Source: Streptomyces sp. DH12 (GTDB lineage: Bacteria > Actinomycetota > Actinomycetes > Streptomycetales > Streptomycetaceae). Taken from it: a DNA stretch of 64,000 nt. The translations under genes were made by a program, and so were the position numbers. The notes under the pieces are model-generated. The model searched no databases. It had not been told where the DNA came from and saw nothing but the letters and a program-made list of their open reading frames with translations. This document shows positions 52,132 through 61,062 of the stretch, in pieces (the first letter of the stretch is position 1; each line of letters opens with the position of its first letter). Where the stretch lies: NCBI RefSeq assembly GCF_020873895.1, contig NZ_JAHWGT010000001.1:62001-126000 (forward strand). Direction: 5' to 3'.

Positions 52132-52488
52132 ATGAACGCCCAGACCCGACGCGCGGCACGGACGGCCCGCGCGGCACGGACGGCGCTCGGCGCGGGACTC
52201 GGCGCCCTGCTGGCCGCGGCGACCGTACTGGCCCCGCCCATCGCGGCCGCGGCCCCCACGGCCTCCGAGCCCGCCTCCGCCGAGCCCGCCGCGCCGTGCG
52301 TGACCCACTGGCAGAGCTGGCGCTACACCCAGGTCGCCAACGACTGCGCCACGACCCTCGACGTGAAGGTCGTCTACGAGGACGGCGCCGAGGGCCTCTG
52401 CCACACCGTGCGGCCCGGCACCACCAGCACGGTCGGCGAGGGCTACACCGGCCGGCACGGCCACGTCGCGTACGTCGCCGCCTGCTGA
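52132..52488 (+). CDS. Alpha-amylase inhibitor, tendamistat family
   Basis: The 118-residue precursor has a signal peptide (1 to about 40) and a 63-residue inhibitor domain. The Trp63-Arg64-Tyr65 triad in HWQSWRYTQ is the amylase-blocking motif. Cys56, Cys72, Cys90 and Cys118 are spaced 16, 18 and 28 residues apart, exactly as in tendamistat (HOE-467A). VKVVYEDGAEGLC and TTVGEGYTGRHGHVAY-like segments also match. It should inhibit mammalian-type alpha-amylases. TTAACA (52065) and TAGCCT (52090) may form its promoter. Confidence 0.94.
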   Translation: MNAQTRRAARTARAARTALGAGLGALLAAATVLAPPIAAAAPTASEPASAEPAAPCVTHWQSWRYTQVANDCATTLDVKVVYEDGAEGLCHTVRPGTTSTVGEGYTGRHGHVAYVAAC

Positions 52489-52614
52489 CCGGACCCGTCC
52501 GGCGGGGCCCTGGCCGTCACCCGATGGGCCCACGGCCCCGCGCCGGGCCGCGCCGGTGCGCCTAGCGTCGACACGACGGCCGACCACGGCCGCGTCGCCG
52601 CAGGGAGGCGCCCC

Positions 52615-52689
52615 ATGGACCACCGCACCGCCGCGGCCCGCACCCCCGCCGGCCCCTCGACCGGCCGGCCCGGGCGGGGCCCGGCGTGA
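52615..52689 (+). CDS. Possible 24-aa upstream ORF coupled to the SDR gene
   Basis: ATG 52615 has an excellent GGGAGG box upstream, better than that of the SDR gene. Its product is 24 residues (Ala/Arg/Pro/Gly-rich) and its TGA overlaps the GTG of the SDR gene at 52686 as GTGA. It may serve to load ribosomes onto the SDR frame rather than make a functional peptide. Confidence 0.45.
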   Translation: MDHRTAAARTPAGPSTGRPGRGPA

Positions 52690-53591
52690 GGGGCGCCGCC
52701 CGGACCGTGCCGGTGAGCCCGCTGTACGGACGCACCGCCGTCGTCACCGGAGCGGCGCGCGGCCTCGGCGCCGCCCTCGCCCGCCTCCTGTCCGAACGCG
52801 GCGCCCGGGTGGCGCTCCTCGGACGCGAGGAGGAGACCCTCGCCCGGGTGGGGGACCGGCTGCCGGGCGAGTCCTCCTGCTGGGAGGTCGACGTCACCGA
52901 CGACGCCCGCATGGCACAGGTGGCCGCCGAGATCGCCGAGCGGTTCGGCCCCCCGTCGGTCGTCGTCGCGAACGCGGGCGTCGCCGAGGGCGGCCCCTTC
53001 GCCGAGTCCGACCCGGCCGTCTGGCGGCGCGTCATCGAGGTGAACCTGGTCGGCAGCGCCGCCACCGCGCGCGCCCACCTCCCCGCCCTGTACGCGACGC
53101 GGGGCTACTTCCTCCAGGTGGCCTCCCTCGCGTCGATCGGCGCCGCGCCGATGATGAGCGCCTACTGCGCCTCCAAGGCCGGCGTCGAGTCGTTCGCCCA
53201 CGCGCTGCGGGCCGAGGTGGCGCACCGCCGCGTCGGGGTGGGCATCGCCTACATCAACTGGACCGACACCGACATGGTCCGCGACGTCGACGCGCACGCC
53301 GTCCTGCGCGAGCTGCGCGGCCACATGCCGCCCCCGGCCCGCAAGGTGTACCCCGTCGACCACGTCGCCGGCCGGCTGGTCACCGCGATCGAACGGCGCC
53401 GCGCCGCCGTCTACGTACCGGCCTGGCTGCGGGCCACCCAGCTCGTCCGCGCCGCCATGCCGCCCGTGGTCACGGCGCTCTCCCGCAGGGAACTGCCCCG
53501 CCTCGCCGCCCGGCAGCCCTTCGAGCCGACGGGCCTGCTCGGACCGGGCGGCAGGGCCGACACCGCGGATCACCGCCCCACCGCCGGCTGA
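52686..53591 (+). CDS. Short-chain dehydrogenase/reductase upstream of crtE
   Basis: The 301-residue protein starts at GTG 52686. It has TGAARGLGAALARL (cofactor loop), VVVANAGVAEGGPF, the serine in VASLASIG and catalytic YCASK, followed by a C-terminal extension with YVPAWLRATQLVRAAMPPVV, resembling lipid-linked or carotenoid-neighbour SDRs. It lies 149 bases before crtE in the same direction, so a role with an alcohol or ketone group on an isoprenoid is possible but not shown. Confidence 0.82.
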   Translation: MRGAARTVPVSPLYGRTAVVTGAARGLGAALARLLSERGARVALLGREEETLARVGDRLPGESSCWEVDVTDDARMAQVAAEIAERFGPPSVVVANAGVAEGGPFAESDPAVWRRVIEVNLVGSAATARAHLPALYATRGYFLQVASLASIGAAPMMSAYCASKAGVESFAHALRAEVAHRRVGVGIAYINWTDTDMVRDVDAHAVLRELRGHMPPPARKVYPVDHVAGRLVTAIERRRAAVYVPAWLRATQLVRAAMPPVVTALSRRELPRLAARQPFEPTGLLGPGGRADTADHRPTAG

Positions 53592-53740
53592 CCGGCCGGA
53601 ACGGCCCCCCTGTCGGCCATCCCGGTGAGCCGTATCCCGGCAGCGCGCCGTACCGGGCAGGGATGAGCGCATCCGTTCCCGTGCCGCGCGCGGAAGGACG
53701 GGGTGTGCAGGCGACGACGTCACAGCGAAGGGGGTTGCGC

Positions 53741-55024
53741 ATGTTCGGCACCCGGACGACCGCGCCCGGCGGCGACGGCCGGGCCGGCGCGGGTGGTGCG
53801 CGCGAGGAGCCCCGCTCGGCGCGGGACGCCGCCGCGGCCGTCGAGGCGGTCCTCGCGGAACACCTCGGCGGGCGGCTGCGCGAGGCCCGCGAAATGGACC
53901 CGGTCTTCGCCCGGGACGTCGCGGGCCGTGTCGCCGCGTTCGTGCAGCGGGGCGGGAAGCGGCTGCGGACGGCGTTCCTGTGGTGCGGGTGGCGCGCCGC
54001 CGGCGGCGGCGGCGACCCCGCGGCCGTCCTGAGGACCGGCGCCGCCCTGGAACTGCTCCAGGCGTGCGCCCTCGTCCACGACGACGTGATGGACGGGTCC
54101 CCGATGCGGCGCGGCGCGCCCTCCGTCCAGGCCGAGTACGCCCGGCTGCACGACACGGGCGGCATGCGGGGCGCGCCCGGGGCCTTCTCCACCGCGGCCG
54201 CCGTCCTCGCCGGCGACCTCGCCCTCGCCTGGGCCGACGACCTGCTGGCCGAGACCGCCCTCGCCACCCCCCACCCGCGGCGGCTGCACGCCGAGTGGCG
54301 GGCGATGCGCGGCGAGATGGTCGCCGGCCAGTACCGCGACATCCACGCCCAGGCGACCGGCGCGTCCGGTGTGGGGGACGCGGTCGTCATCGCCGTGCTG
54401 AAGAGCGCCCTGTACACCGTCGAACGCCCCCTCGCCCTCGGCGCCACGCTGGCCGGCGCCGACGACGCCGTCCTGGGCGGGCTGCGCTCCGCCGGGCGGT
54501 GCGCCGGCCTCGCCTTCCAGCTCCGCGACGACCTCCTGGGCGCCTTCGGGGAGCCCGAGGTGACCGGGAAGCCCACCGGCGAGGACCTGCGCGGACGCAA
54601 GCTCACCTACCTCCTCGCCGTCGCCGCCTCGCTCGCCGAGGCGGCCGGGGACACGGAGGCGGTCGCCGCCCTGCGGCCCCCGGCCGGTGACGTCGGCGAC
54701 GAGGGCGTCGCCCGGATGCGCGCGGCCATGGAGCGCACCGGGGCCCGCGCCGCCGTGGAGGCGCGGATCGGCGAGCTCGCCGCGCTGAGCCTGCGCCACT
54801 TCGCCGCCTCGGGTGCCGGGGCGGCGGCGCGCGAGGACTTCGCCGCGTCGGTGCGGGCGGCGGTCGGACCGGTACCGGCGGGCCCCGTACCGGCCGCCGG
54901 CATACCGACCGGGGCACCCACCCGCGCACGGGCCGCCGCCCCGGGCCGCGTACCGGCCGAGGCGCCGACCCACGCACCGCCCGACGTACCGACCGACGCA
55001 GCGCACACGGAGGGGACCGCATGA
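53741..55024 (+). CDS. crtE: Geranylgeranyl diphosphate synthase
   Basis: The 427-residue enzyme has the first aspartate-rich motif DDVMD at residues 114 to 118 and the second in FQLRDDLLGAFGEPEVTGKP; GGKRLRTAFLW is the substrate-binding FARM-upstream stretch. It makes GGPP from IPP/DMAPP for carotenoids. ATG 53741 follows GAAGGGGG; earlier starts (GTG 53705, ATG 53663) add nothing conserved. After about residue 365 the protein continues as an Ala/Pro/Thr/Arg-rich tail not found in typical GGPP synthases. The stop overlaps crtI as ATGA. Confidence 0.94.
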   Translation: MFGTRTTAPGGDGRAGAGGAREEPRSARDAAAAVEAVLAEHLGGRLREAREMDPVFARDVAGRVAAFVQRGGKRLRTAFLWCGWRAAGGGGDPAAVLRTGAALELLQACALVHDDVMDGSPMRRGAPSVQAEYARLHDTGGMRGAPGAFSTAAAVLAGDLALAWADDLLAETALATPHPRRLHAEWRAMRGEMVAGQYRDIHAQATGASGVGDAVVIAVLKSALYTVERPLALGATLAGADDAVLGGLRSAGRCAGLAFQLRDDLLGAFGEPEVTGKPTGEDLRGRKLTYLLAVAASLAEAAGDTEAVAALRPPAGDVGDEGVARMRAAMERTGARAAVEARIGELAALSLRHFAASGAGAAAREDFAASVRAAVGPVPAGPVPAAGIPTGAPTRARAAAPGRVPAEAPTHAPPDVPTDAAHTEGTA

Positions 55025-56655
55025 GGACCGTGCCCGGACCGACCGACCACGTCGTCGTGGTCGGAGCGGGGCTGTCCGGCCTCGCCGCCGCGCTGCACCT
55101 GCTGGGCGCCGGCCGGCGGGTGACCGTCGTGGAACGGGACGCCGGCCCGGGCGGCCGCGCGGGCCGGCAGGAGCTCGGCGGCTACCGGCTGGACACCGGA
55201 CCCACCGTGCTGACCATGCCCGACCTGGCCGACGAGGCGTTCGCCGCCGTCGGCGACAGCCTGTACCGGCGCGTCGAACTGCTGCCGCTGCACCCCGCGT
55301 ACCGCGCCCGCTTCGCCGACGGCTCCGCGCTGGACGTCCACACCGGCGCCGACGCCATGGAGGCGGAGGTGCGGCGCTTCGCCGGGCCCGCCGACGCCGA
55401 GGGCTACCGCAGGCTCAGGAGCTGGCTGGAACGCCTGTACCGGGTCCAGATGCGCCGCTTCATCGACGCGAACTTCGACTCGCCCTTCTCCCTGCTCCAC
55501 CCCGACCTGGCCCGGCTGGCGGCACTGGGCGGCTTCGGACGGCTGGCCCCCCGCATCGGCTCCTTCCTCTCCGACGAGCGCCTGCGCCGGGTCTTCTCCT
55601 TCCAGGCCCTCTACGCGGGCGTGGCCCCCGCCCGCGCCCTCGCCGCGTACGCCGTCATCGCCTACATGGACACCGTCGCCGGCGTGTACTTCCCCCGCGG
55701 CGGCATGCACGCCCTGCCGCGGGCGATGGCCGACGCCGCCGCCGACGCGGGCGCCCGCTTCCACTGGTCGGCCGAGGTGACCCGGCTGGAACGCTCGGCG
55801 GGGCGCGCGAGCGCCGTCCACCTGTCGACCGGGGAGCGCGTCCCCTGCGACGCCGTGGTCCTCACCCCCGACCTGCCCGTCGCGCACCGGCTCCTCGGGC
55901 GGGCGCCCCGCCGGCCGGTACGGCTGCGGCACTCGCCGTCCGCGGTGGTCCTCCACGCGGGCACCGACCGCACCTGGCCCGAACTGGCCCACCACACCAT
56001 CTCCTTCGGCGCGGCCTGGGAGGGCACCTTCGACGAGCTGACGCGCCGGGGCACGCTCATGAGCGACCCGTCGCTGCTCATCACCCGGCCGACGACGCAC
56101 GACCCGTCCCTCGCCCCCGAAGGGCGCCACCTGCACTACGTCCTCGCCCCCTGCCCCAACACCACGACGGGTCCCGCGGCGGAGTCCTGGCACGGCCTGG
56201 GACCGCGCTACCGCGACAGCCTCGTGGCCGAACTGGAGCGGCGGGGGCTGGACGGGTTCGCCGCGTCCGTCGAGCGGGAGCAGCTGGTCACGCCGCTGGA
56301 CTGGACCGCGCAGGGCCACGCGGCGGGCACGCCGTTCTCCGTCTCCCACACGTTCGCGCAGACCGGCCCGTTCCGGCCGCGCAACCTCGTACGCGGCTGG
56401 GACAACGTCGTCCTCGCCGGGTGCGGCACCACACCGGGCGTGGGCGTCCCGACCGTGCTCGTCAGCGGCAAGCTCGCCGCCGCCCGCGTCACCGGCGGCC
56501 ACGCCGCCGCACCCCGGGGCCGGGCGGGAGGGGGAGCGGGCGCACGCCCCACCGCCGGTAACGCCGCGCGCTCGGGCACCGGTACCGGAGCCCCCGCGCC
56601 CCGCGCGAGCGCCGTCTCGCCCTCCCCGAAAGGCAGCGCCGATGACCCGTCGTGA
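55021..56655 (+). CDS. crtI: Phytoene desaturase
   Basis: The 544-residue flavoenzyme begins with the FAD-binding [20 protein letters not shown] and [13 protein letters not shown]. It has [34 protein letters not shown] and the C-terminal [20 protein letters not shown], typical of CrtI. It converts phytoene to lycopene by stepwise desaturation at the membrane. The final about 50 residues are an Ala/Gly/Arg-rich tail. It overlaps both crtE (4 bases) and crtB (14 bases), so the three are translationally coupled. Confidence 0.95.
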   Translation: MRTVPGPTDHVVVVGAGLSGLAAALHLLGAGRRVTVVERDAGPGGRAGRQELGGYRLDTGPTVLTMPDLADEAFAAVGDSLYRRVELLPLHPAYRARFADGSALDVHTGADAMEAEVRRFAGPADAEGYRRLRSWLERLYRVQMRRFIDANFDSPFSLLHPDLARLAALGGFGRLAPRIGSFLSDERLRRVFSFQALYAGVAPARALAAYAVIAYMDTVAGVYFPRGGMHALPRAMADAAADAGARFHWSAEVTRLERSAGRASAVHLSTGERVPCDAVVLTPDLPVAHRLLGRAPRRPVRLRHSPSAVVLHAGTDRTWPELAHHTISFGAAWEGTFDELTRRGTLMSDPSLLITRPTTHDPSLAPEGRHLHYVLAPCPNTTTGPAAESWHGLGPRYRDSLVAELERRGLDGFAASVEREQLVTPLDWTAQGHAAGTPFSVSHTFAQTGPFRPRNLVRGWDNVVLAGCGTTPGVGVPTVLVSGKLAAARVTGGHAAAPRGRAGGGAGARPTAGNAARSGTGTGAPAPRASAVSPSPKGSADDPS

Positions 56656-57643
56656 ACTGGACGCCGCCGGGGTCACCGACCCCGGCCTGCGCGCGGCGTA
56701 CGCACGGTGCCGGCAGCTCAACGCCCGCCACGGCCGGACCTACTTCCTCGCCACCCGGCTGCTGCCCCTCGAACGACGCTCCGCCGTCCACGCGCTGTAC
56801 GGCTTCGCCCGGTGGGCCGACGACATCGTCGACGACCTCGACCGCGGCCGGGCCCCCTGCGAACGCGACCGGCTGCTGCGCCACCTGGAGGACGACCTCG
56901 CGCACGGCCTGCGCGGCGGCGCCGGCGACGAACCGGTGGTCCGCGCCGTCGCGGACACCGCCGACCGGTACGGCATCGACCACCGCCTGTTCGCCGACTT
57001 CATGGCGTCCATGCGCAGCGACCTCAGCGTCACGGACTACCCCACCTACGCCGACCTGCGCGCGTACATGCACGGCTCGGCGGCGGTGATCGGGCTCCAG
57101 ATGCTGCCCGTGCTCGGCACCGTCGCCCCCCGCGAGGAGGCGGCGCCGCACGCCGCCGCCCTCGGCGTGGCGTTCCAGCTCACCAACTTCCTCCGCGACG
57201 TGGGGGAGGACCTGGACCGCGACCGCGTCTACCTGCCGGCGGACCTGCTCGCCGCCCACGGCGTCGACCGGCCGCTGCTGGAGTGGAGCCGCCGCACCGG
57301 GCGCCGCGACACCCGCATCCGCGCCGCGTTCACCGCCGCCGAGGCCCTGACCCGGTCCGTGTACCGCGAGGCGGAACCCGGCATCGCCATGCTCGACCCG
57401 CGGGTACGCCCCTGCATCCTCGCGGCCCGCACCCTGTACGGCGGCATCCTCGACGCCATCGCCGAGGACGGCTACGCGGTGCTGCACCGCCGCTCGGTGG
57501 TGCCGCGCCGCCGCCGGGCGGCCGCGGCGGTCGCCGGACTGGCGCACGTCGTCGGCGCACGGGTACACGCACGGCTGGCGCCGCGCCCCCCGGCGGCGCC
57601 GGCACACGCAGGACGGACGGAACGGGAGCGGTGCGGCCGATGA
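56642..57643 (+). CDS. crtB: Phytoene synthase
   Basis: The 333-residue enzyme has the two aspartate-rich substrate-binding motifs: DDIVD at residues 60 to 64 and DVGED at 186 to 190 ([18 protein letters not shown]), with [11 protein letters not shown] before the first and [13 protein letters not shown] before the second. It condenses two GGPP to phytoene. The last about 40 residues are Arg/Pro/Ala-rich and not conserved. Its stop overlaps the Rieske gene start as ATGA. Confidence 0.95.
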   Translation: MTRRELDAAGVTDPGLRAAYARCRQLNARHGRTYFLATRLLPLERRSAVHALYGFARWADDIVDDLDRGRAPCERDRLLRHLEDDLAHGLRGGAGDEPVVRAVADTADRYGIDHRLFADFMASMRSDLSVTDYPTYADLRAYMHGSAAVIGLQMLPVLGTVAPREEAAPHAAALGVAFQLTNFLRDVGEDLDRDRVYLPADLLAAHGVDRPLLEWSRRTGRRDTRIRAAFTAAEALTRSVYREAEPGIAMLDPRVRPCILAARTLYGGILDAIAEDGYAVLHRRSVVPRRRRAAAAVAGLAHVVGARVHARLAPRPPAAPAHAGRTERERCGR

Positions 57644-58644
57644 GCGACGCCAGGGACGGGACGCGATGGACGTCACCGCTGCGGATCCGCCGGGGCCCGG
57701 GGTGGGAGGAGCAGCGGCCCACGTGGCGGGAGGCGAAGCCCGCACTCATCGCCGAGGCACTGAAACGCGCCTCGGCGCGGCCCTCCGGCAACTGGTTCGT
57801 CGTCGGCGCCTCACGGGACGTCGCCCCGGGCCGCCCGTACGGCAGGACCGTCGCCGGCGTCGAGGTCGTCCTGTGGCGGTCGCCCTCCGGTGAGCTGCGG
57901 GCCGGGCCGGGCGCCTGCCCGCACCTGGGCGCCCCGCTGCGGGACAGCCGCGTCGTGTGCGGGACGCTGGTGTGCCACTGGCACGGACTCGCCCTGGACG
58001 GCGGGCCGTCCGCCGGCTGGGAGCCCTACCCGGTCCACGACGACGGGGTGCTCGTGTGGGTCCGCCTGGACCGGGCGGGCGGCGAGGAGCCGCTGGAGCG
58101 CCCCGTCGTCCCGGTGCGCCCGGCGTCCGGCGTCGGCGTGGACACGGTGTTCACCGCCGTGGGCCGGTGCGAGCCGGAGGACGTGGTCGCCAACCGGCTC
58201 GACCCGTGGCACGGCTCCTGGTTCCACCCGTACTCGTTCGTCGACCTGCGCGTGGTGGACGTCCCGCGCGGCGAGGGGGAGGACGCGTTCGCCGTCGACG
58301 TCTCGTTCCGCGTCGCGGGCCGGCTGGTCGTACCGGTACGGGCGGAGTTCACCGCGCCCGAACCCCGCACCGTCGTCATGCACATCACCGAGGGCGAGGG
58401 GGCGACGTCCGTGGTGGAGACGCACGCCACGCCGCTCACCGCCGAGGGGTCGGCCGCCCCGCGGACCGCCGTGGTCGAGGCGGTCGTCGCCGCCTCCGAC
58501 CGGCGCGGCTTCGCGCTGGCCCGCGCCACCGCCCCGCTGCTGCGGCCCCTCGTGCGCCGGGCCGCCGGCCGGCTGTGGCGCGACGACCTGGCCTACGCCG
58601 AGCGGCGCTGGGCCCTGCGCAGCACGGGCCGCTTCCCGGGGTGA
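57640..58644 (+). CDS. Rieske [2Fe-2S] protein with DUF5914-like C-terminus, carotenoid operon
   Basis: The 334-residue protein has a Rieske domain with cluster ligands Cys93/His95 (ACPHLGAPL) and Cys112/His115 (VCHWHGLAL). The C-terminal about 190 residues ([40 protein letters not shown]) resemble the DUF5914 region seen beside Rieske domains in carotenoid-linked streptomycete proteins. No non-haem iron motif (DxxHxxxxH) could be confirmed: [12 protein letters not shown] has two His. It is the fourth gene of the crtE operon and may modify a carotenoid or supply electrons. Confidence 0.85.
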   Translation: MSDARDGTRWTSPLRIRRGPGWEEQRPTWREAKPALIAEALKRASARPSGNWFVVGASRDVAPGRPYGRTVAGVEVVLWRSPSGELRAGPGACPHLGAPLRDSRVVCGTLVCHWHGLALDGGPSAGWEPYPVHDDGVLVWVRLDRAGGEEPLERPVVPVRPASGVGVDTVFTAVGRCEPEDVVANRLDPWHGSWFHPYSFVDLRVVDVPRGEGEDAFAVDVSFRVAGRLVVPVRAEFTAPEPRTVVMHITEGEGATSVVETHATPLTAEGSAAPRTAVVEAVVAASDRRGFALARATAPLLRPLVRRAAGRLWRDDLAYAERRWALRSTGRFPG

Positions 58645-58717
58645 GCCGCCGCTCGCCTCCCAGGTGAGCCGCCCGCACGCTTCCCGGGGTGAACCGCCGC
58701 CCGCTTCCCGGGGCGGG
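58631..58717. repeat. 24-bp tandem repeats across the Rieske gene stop codon
   Basis: Units starting at 58631, 58655, 58679 and 58703 (last partial) share the core GCTTCCCGGGGTGAGCCGCC with few changes. The first unit contains the gene's last codons and TGA stop; the later ones lie in the 133-base gap before the convergent crtU stop. This looks like a local 3'-end duplication. Confidence 0.8.
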
Positions 58718-58777
58718 CCCGCTGCCGGCTGCCTCGGGCGGGCGCGACCGGTCCCGCCAGGGTGAGGCCGGGGCGGG

Positions 58778-60334
58778 TCAGCCGCGTCCGCCCAGGGCGG
58801 CCAGGGCGCGCAGCACCGGTGAGCGGCCCGCGCGCGGGACGGTCCACAGCACCTGGCCCCGCACCCCCCAGCCGGCGAGCAGCGTGTTGGCCGCGAGGAA
58901 GCCCGTGGTGGCGGCCCGTTCCATCAGGGCGACCGGCAGGGCGCAGCGGACCGCGTCGCCCGCCGTCACGAGCCCCGGCCGGCCCGTGCGGACCTCCGGG
59001 CGGCGGTGGTAGGTGCCGACGGGGAACATCGGGCAGTCCGCCCGCCACTCGTGCCGGACGTCGACGGCCCGCGCGTCCCGCGTCTCCGGGTAGACCTCGT
59101 GCAGCCGCCCGACGAGCCGGTCCTGCACCCGCTTCGGCTCGTCGGCGGGGTCGACGGCGTAGGCGTGCAGCTCCACCACCGACCCGCCGGTGCGCGCCGC
59201 CCAGCGGGCGGCCTCGCCCTCCCAGCGGTCCAGGACGCTGACGTTGTCCAGGCCGCCGTAGCCGCTCGTCCCGAGGAAGCCCGGCCTGTCCCGGCGCACG
59301 GGCCGGTCCAGCCAGAGCCGCGACACGAGGAACGGCGGCGCGTCGCGCAGCGCGGCGACGTCGCCGCGCCACCCGTCCCCGCCGAGGCCGGGCGACGCGG
59401 CCACGAGCCGCCGCAGCCCGCCGCCGTCCAGGGCGAGGACCACCGCCTCGTGGCGGTCGGCCGTCCCCTCGCCCTCCACGACGAAGCCGCCGCCCTCGAC
59501 CTCGCGGACGCCGCGCACCGGCGCGCCGGTGCGCACCTCGGCGCCGAGCCCGTCCAGGTACCGGCCCAGCGGCTCCCACAGGGCCTGCGGGTACGGATCG
59601 TCCGGCACGTCGAACAGCAGGCCCTCGGAGGAGCCGAGGAAGTAGATGTGGAACATCACCATCAGCTCGGCGGCCGACAGCTCCCGCGGGTCGGCGAAGA
59701 AGCTGCGGGAGAACACCTCGAACGCCAGGTGGCGGGCGGCCTCGGGGAAGCGGATCCGCCGCAGCAGCTCCGTCGCGCTCACGCCGTCGAACCGCTCGTA
59801 CACCTCGGGCACCCGCACGTCGAACAGGGGGAGCGCCGCCCGGGCGTCCAGGGCGGTGAGGTCCCGCGCGCGGAACGTCGGGCTGAGGGCGGCGAAGCCG
59901 ATCGCGCTCCATGGGGGAGTGCGCGGCACCCGGGCGAAACCGTCCGTCACGCCCCGGCTGTGGCGCAGCGGGTAGTCGGGCAGCCCGACCAGCCGGGACA
60001 GCCCCGGGTCGGTCCGCCGCAGCAACCCGCGCAGGTTGTAGTACTGGCGGAAGAAGGCGTGGAAGCCGCGGCTCATCGTCACCTCGGAGCCGTCCGCCAA
60101 CCGGGTGCGCCAGCCGCGGACCCGCCCGCCGAGGGTGTCCTCCCGCTCGTACAGGGTGACGCGGACGCCGCGTTCGGCGAGCGCCGTCGCCGCGGCGAGG
60201 CCCGCGATGCCGCCGCCGACGACGGCGGCGCGCGGCCCGTCGCCGGCGCAGCGCTCCCGCCCGGGCGCGGGCAGGAGCACCTGCGCCCTGCGGTCCCGGC
60301 CCCGGCGGGCGGCGCGCTCCCCGGTCGGGCTCAT
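58778..60334 (-). CDS. crtU: Beta-carotene desaturase/methyltransferase (isorenieratene synthase)
   Basis: The 518-residue flavoenzyme starts at ATG 60334, overlapping the crtT stop as ATGA. It has AAVVGGGIAGLAAATALAER and YEREDTLGGRVRGW for FAD binding, MSRGFHAFFRQYYNLRGLLR, and the C-terminal TAGDAVRCALPVALMERAAT. This is the pattern of CrtU, which aromatises beta-ionone rings with methyl migration to give isorenieratene. The upstream Arg-rich 40 residues are not conserved. It ends the minus-strand crtY-T-U operon. Confidence 0.93.
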   Translation of the reverse strand: MSPTGERAARRGRDRRAQVLLPAPGRERCAGDGPRAAVVGGGIAGLAAATALAERGVRVTLYEREDTLGGRVRGWRTRLADGSEVTMSRGFHAFFRQYYNLRGLLRRTDPGLSRLVGLPDYPLRHSRGVTDGFARVPRTPPWSAIGFAALSPTFRARDLTALDARAALPLFDVRVPEVYERFDGVSATELLRRIRFPEAARHLAFEVFSRSFFADPRELSAAELMVMFHIYFLGSSEGLLFDVPDDPYPQALWEPLGRYLDGLGAEVRTGAPVRGVREVEGGGFVVEGEGTADRHEAVVLALDGGGLRRLVAASPGLGGDGWRGDVAALRDAPPFLVSRLWLDRPVRRDRPGFLGTSGYGGLDNVSVLDRWEGEAARWAARTGGSVVELHAYAVDPADEPKRVQDRLVGRLHEVYPETRDARAVDVRHEWRADCPMFPVGTYHRRPEVRTGRPGLVTAGDAVRCALPVALMERAATTGFLAANTLLAGWGVRGQVLWTVPRAGRSPVLRALAALGGRG

Positions 60335-61062
60335 CGGGCGGCCGCCGCGTCCGTCCGGCCACCGCGCGCGAGGAACGTGTGGACCACCCCGGTCTGCCAG
60401 CCCGCGACCGGCAGCGTGCGCACACCGGTGAAACCGGCGCGGGCGAGACGGGCCGCGAAGGCCGGCGCGGTGTCGAAGTCGAGGACGCTGCGCCGCAGGT
60501 GACGGTAGAGCGCCCGGTCGCCGGTGAGGGTGCCCGCCGGGATGATCACTCCCCGGCAGACCGCGTTCCACAGCGCCCGGTGGACGGGGGAGCCGCTGAG
60601 GCTGTACTCGTGCACCGCGAGGCGCCCGCCGGGGCGCAGCAGGGCGCGCACGGAGGTCAGCACGTCGTCGGGGTCGGTCACGTTGCGGAACAGGTAGGCG
60701 GCGAAGACCGCGTCGTACGGGGCCTCGCCGGCGGCCGCGGCCACCTCCTCCGCCGTCAGGTGCAGGAACCGCACGTTGTCCGGCCACGTCTTGGCGAGCG
60801 CGCGGCGCAGCATCCCCGCCGACGCGTCGACGGCCGTGATCCGCGCGCGGGGCGCCGCGTCGAGCAGGGCGCGCGTCGAGGATCCCGTGCCGCACCCGAG
60901 GTCCAGGACCCGCAGTCCGGCGCCCCCGTCGGGCAGGGCGAGGCGCCGCGCGGAACGGCGCAGGTCGGCGTGGTAGCCGGGGTTGGCCGCCGTCAGACGG
61001 TCGTAGGCGGGGGCGGCGCGGTCGAAGGCGGTGGCGAGGTCGTTGTCCCGCAGGAGCGTCAT
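60331..61062 (-). CDS. crtT: SAM-dependent methyltransferase of the carotenoid operon
   Basis: The 243-residue protein begins MTLLRDNDLATAFDRAAPAY and has the SAM-binding LRVLDLGCGTGSSTRALLDA, VDASAGMLRRAL, PYDAVFAAYLFRNVTDPDDV and LLRPGGRLAVHEYSL motifs. It matches CrtT, the UbiE-like methyltransferase kept between crtY and crtU in streptomycetes, with unsettled function. Both ends overlap its neighbours by ATGA, showing tight coupling. Confidence 0.92.
   Translation of the reverse strand: MTLLRDNDLATAFDRAAPAYDRLTAANPGYHADLRRSARRLALPDGGAGLRVLDLGCGTGSSTRALLDAAPRARITAVDASAGMLRRALAKTWPDNVRFLHLTAEEVAAAAGEAPYDAVFAAYLFRNVTDPDDVLTSVRALLRPGGRLAVHEYSLSGSPVHRALWNAVCRGVIIPAGTLTGDRALYRHLRRSVLDFDTAPAFAARLARAGFTGVRTLPVAGWQTGVVHTFLARGGRTDAAAAR

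Noticed and set aside
53663-53740. Longer crtE start at ATG 53663 or GTG 53705
   Set aside because: The ATG at 53741 has the best-placed GAAGGGGG box and the extra residues are not part of the fold.
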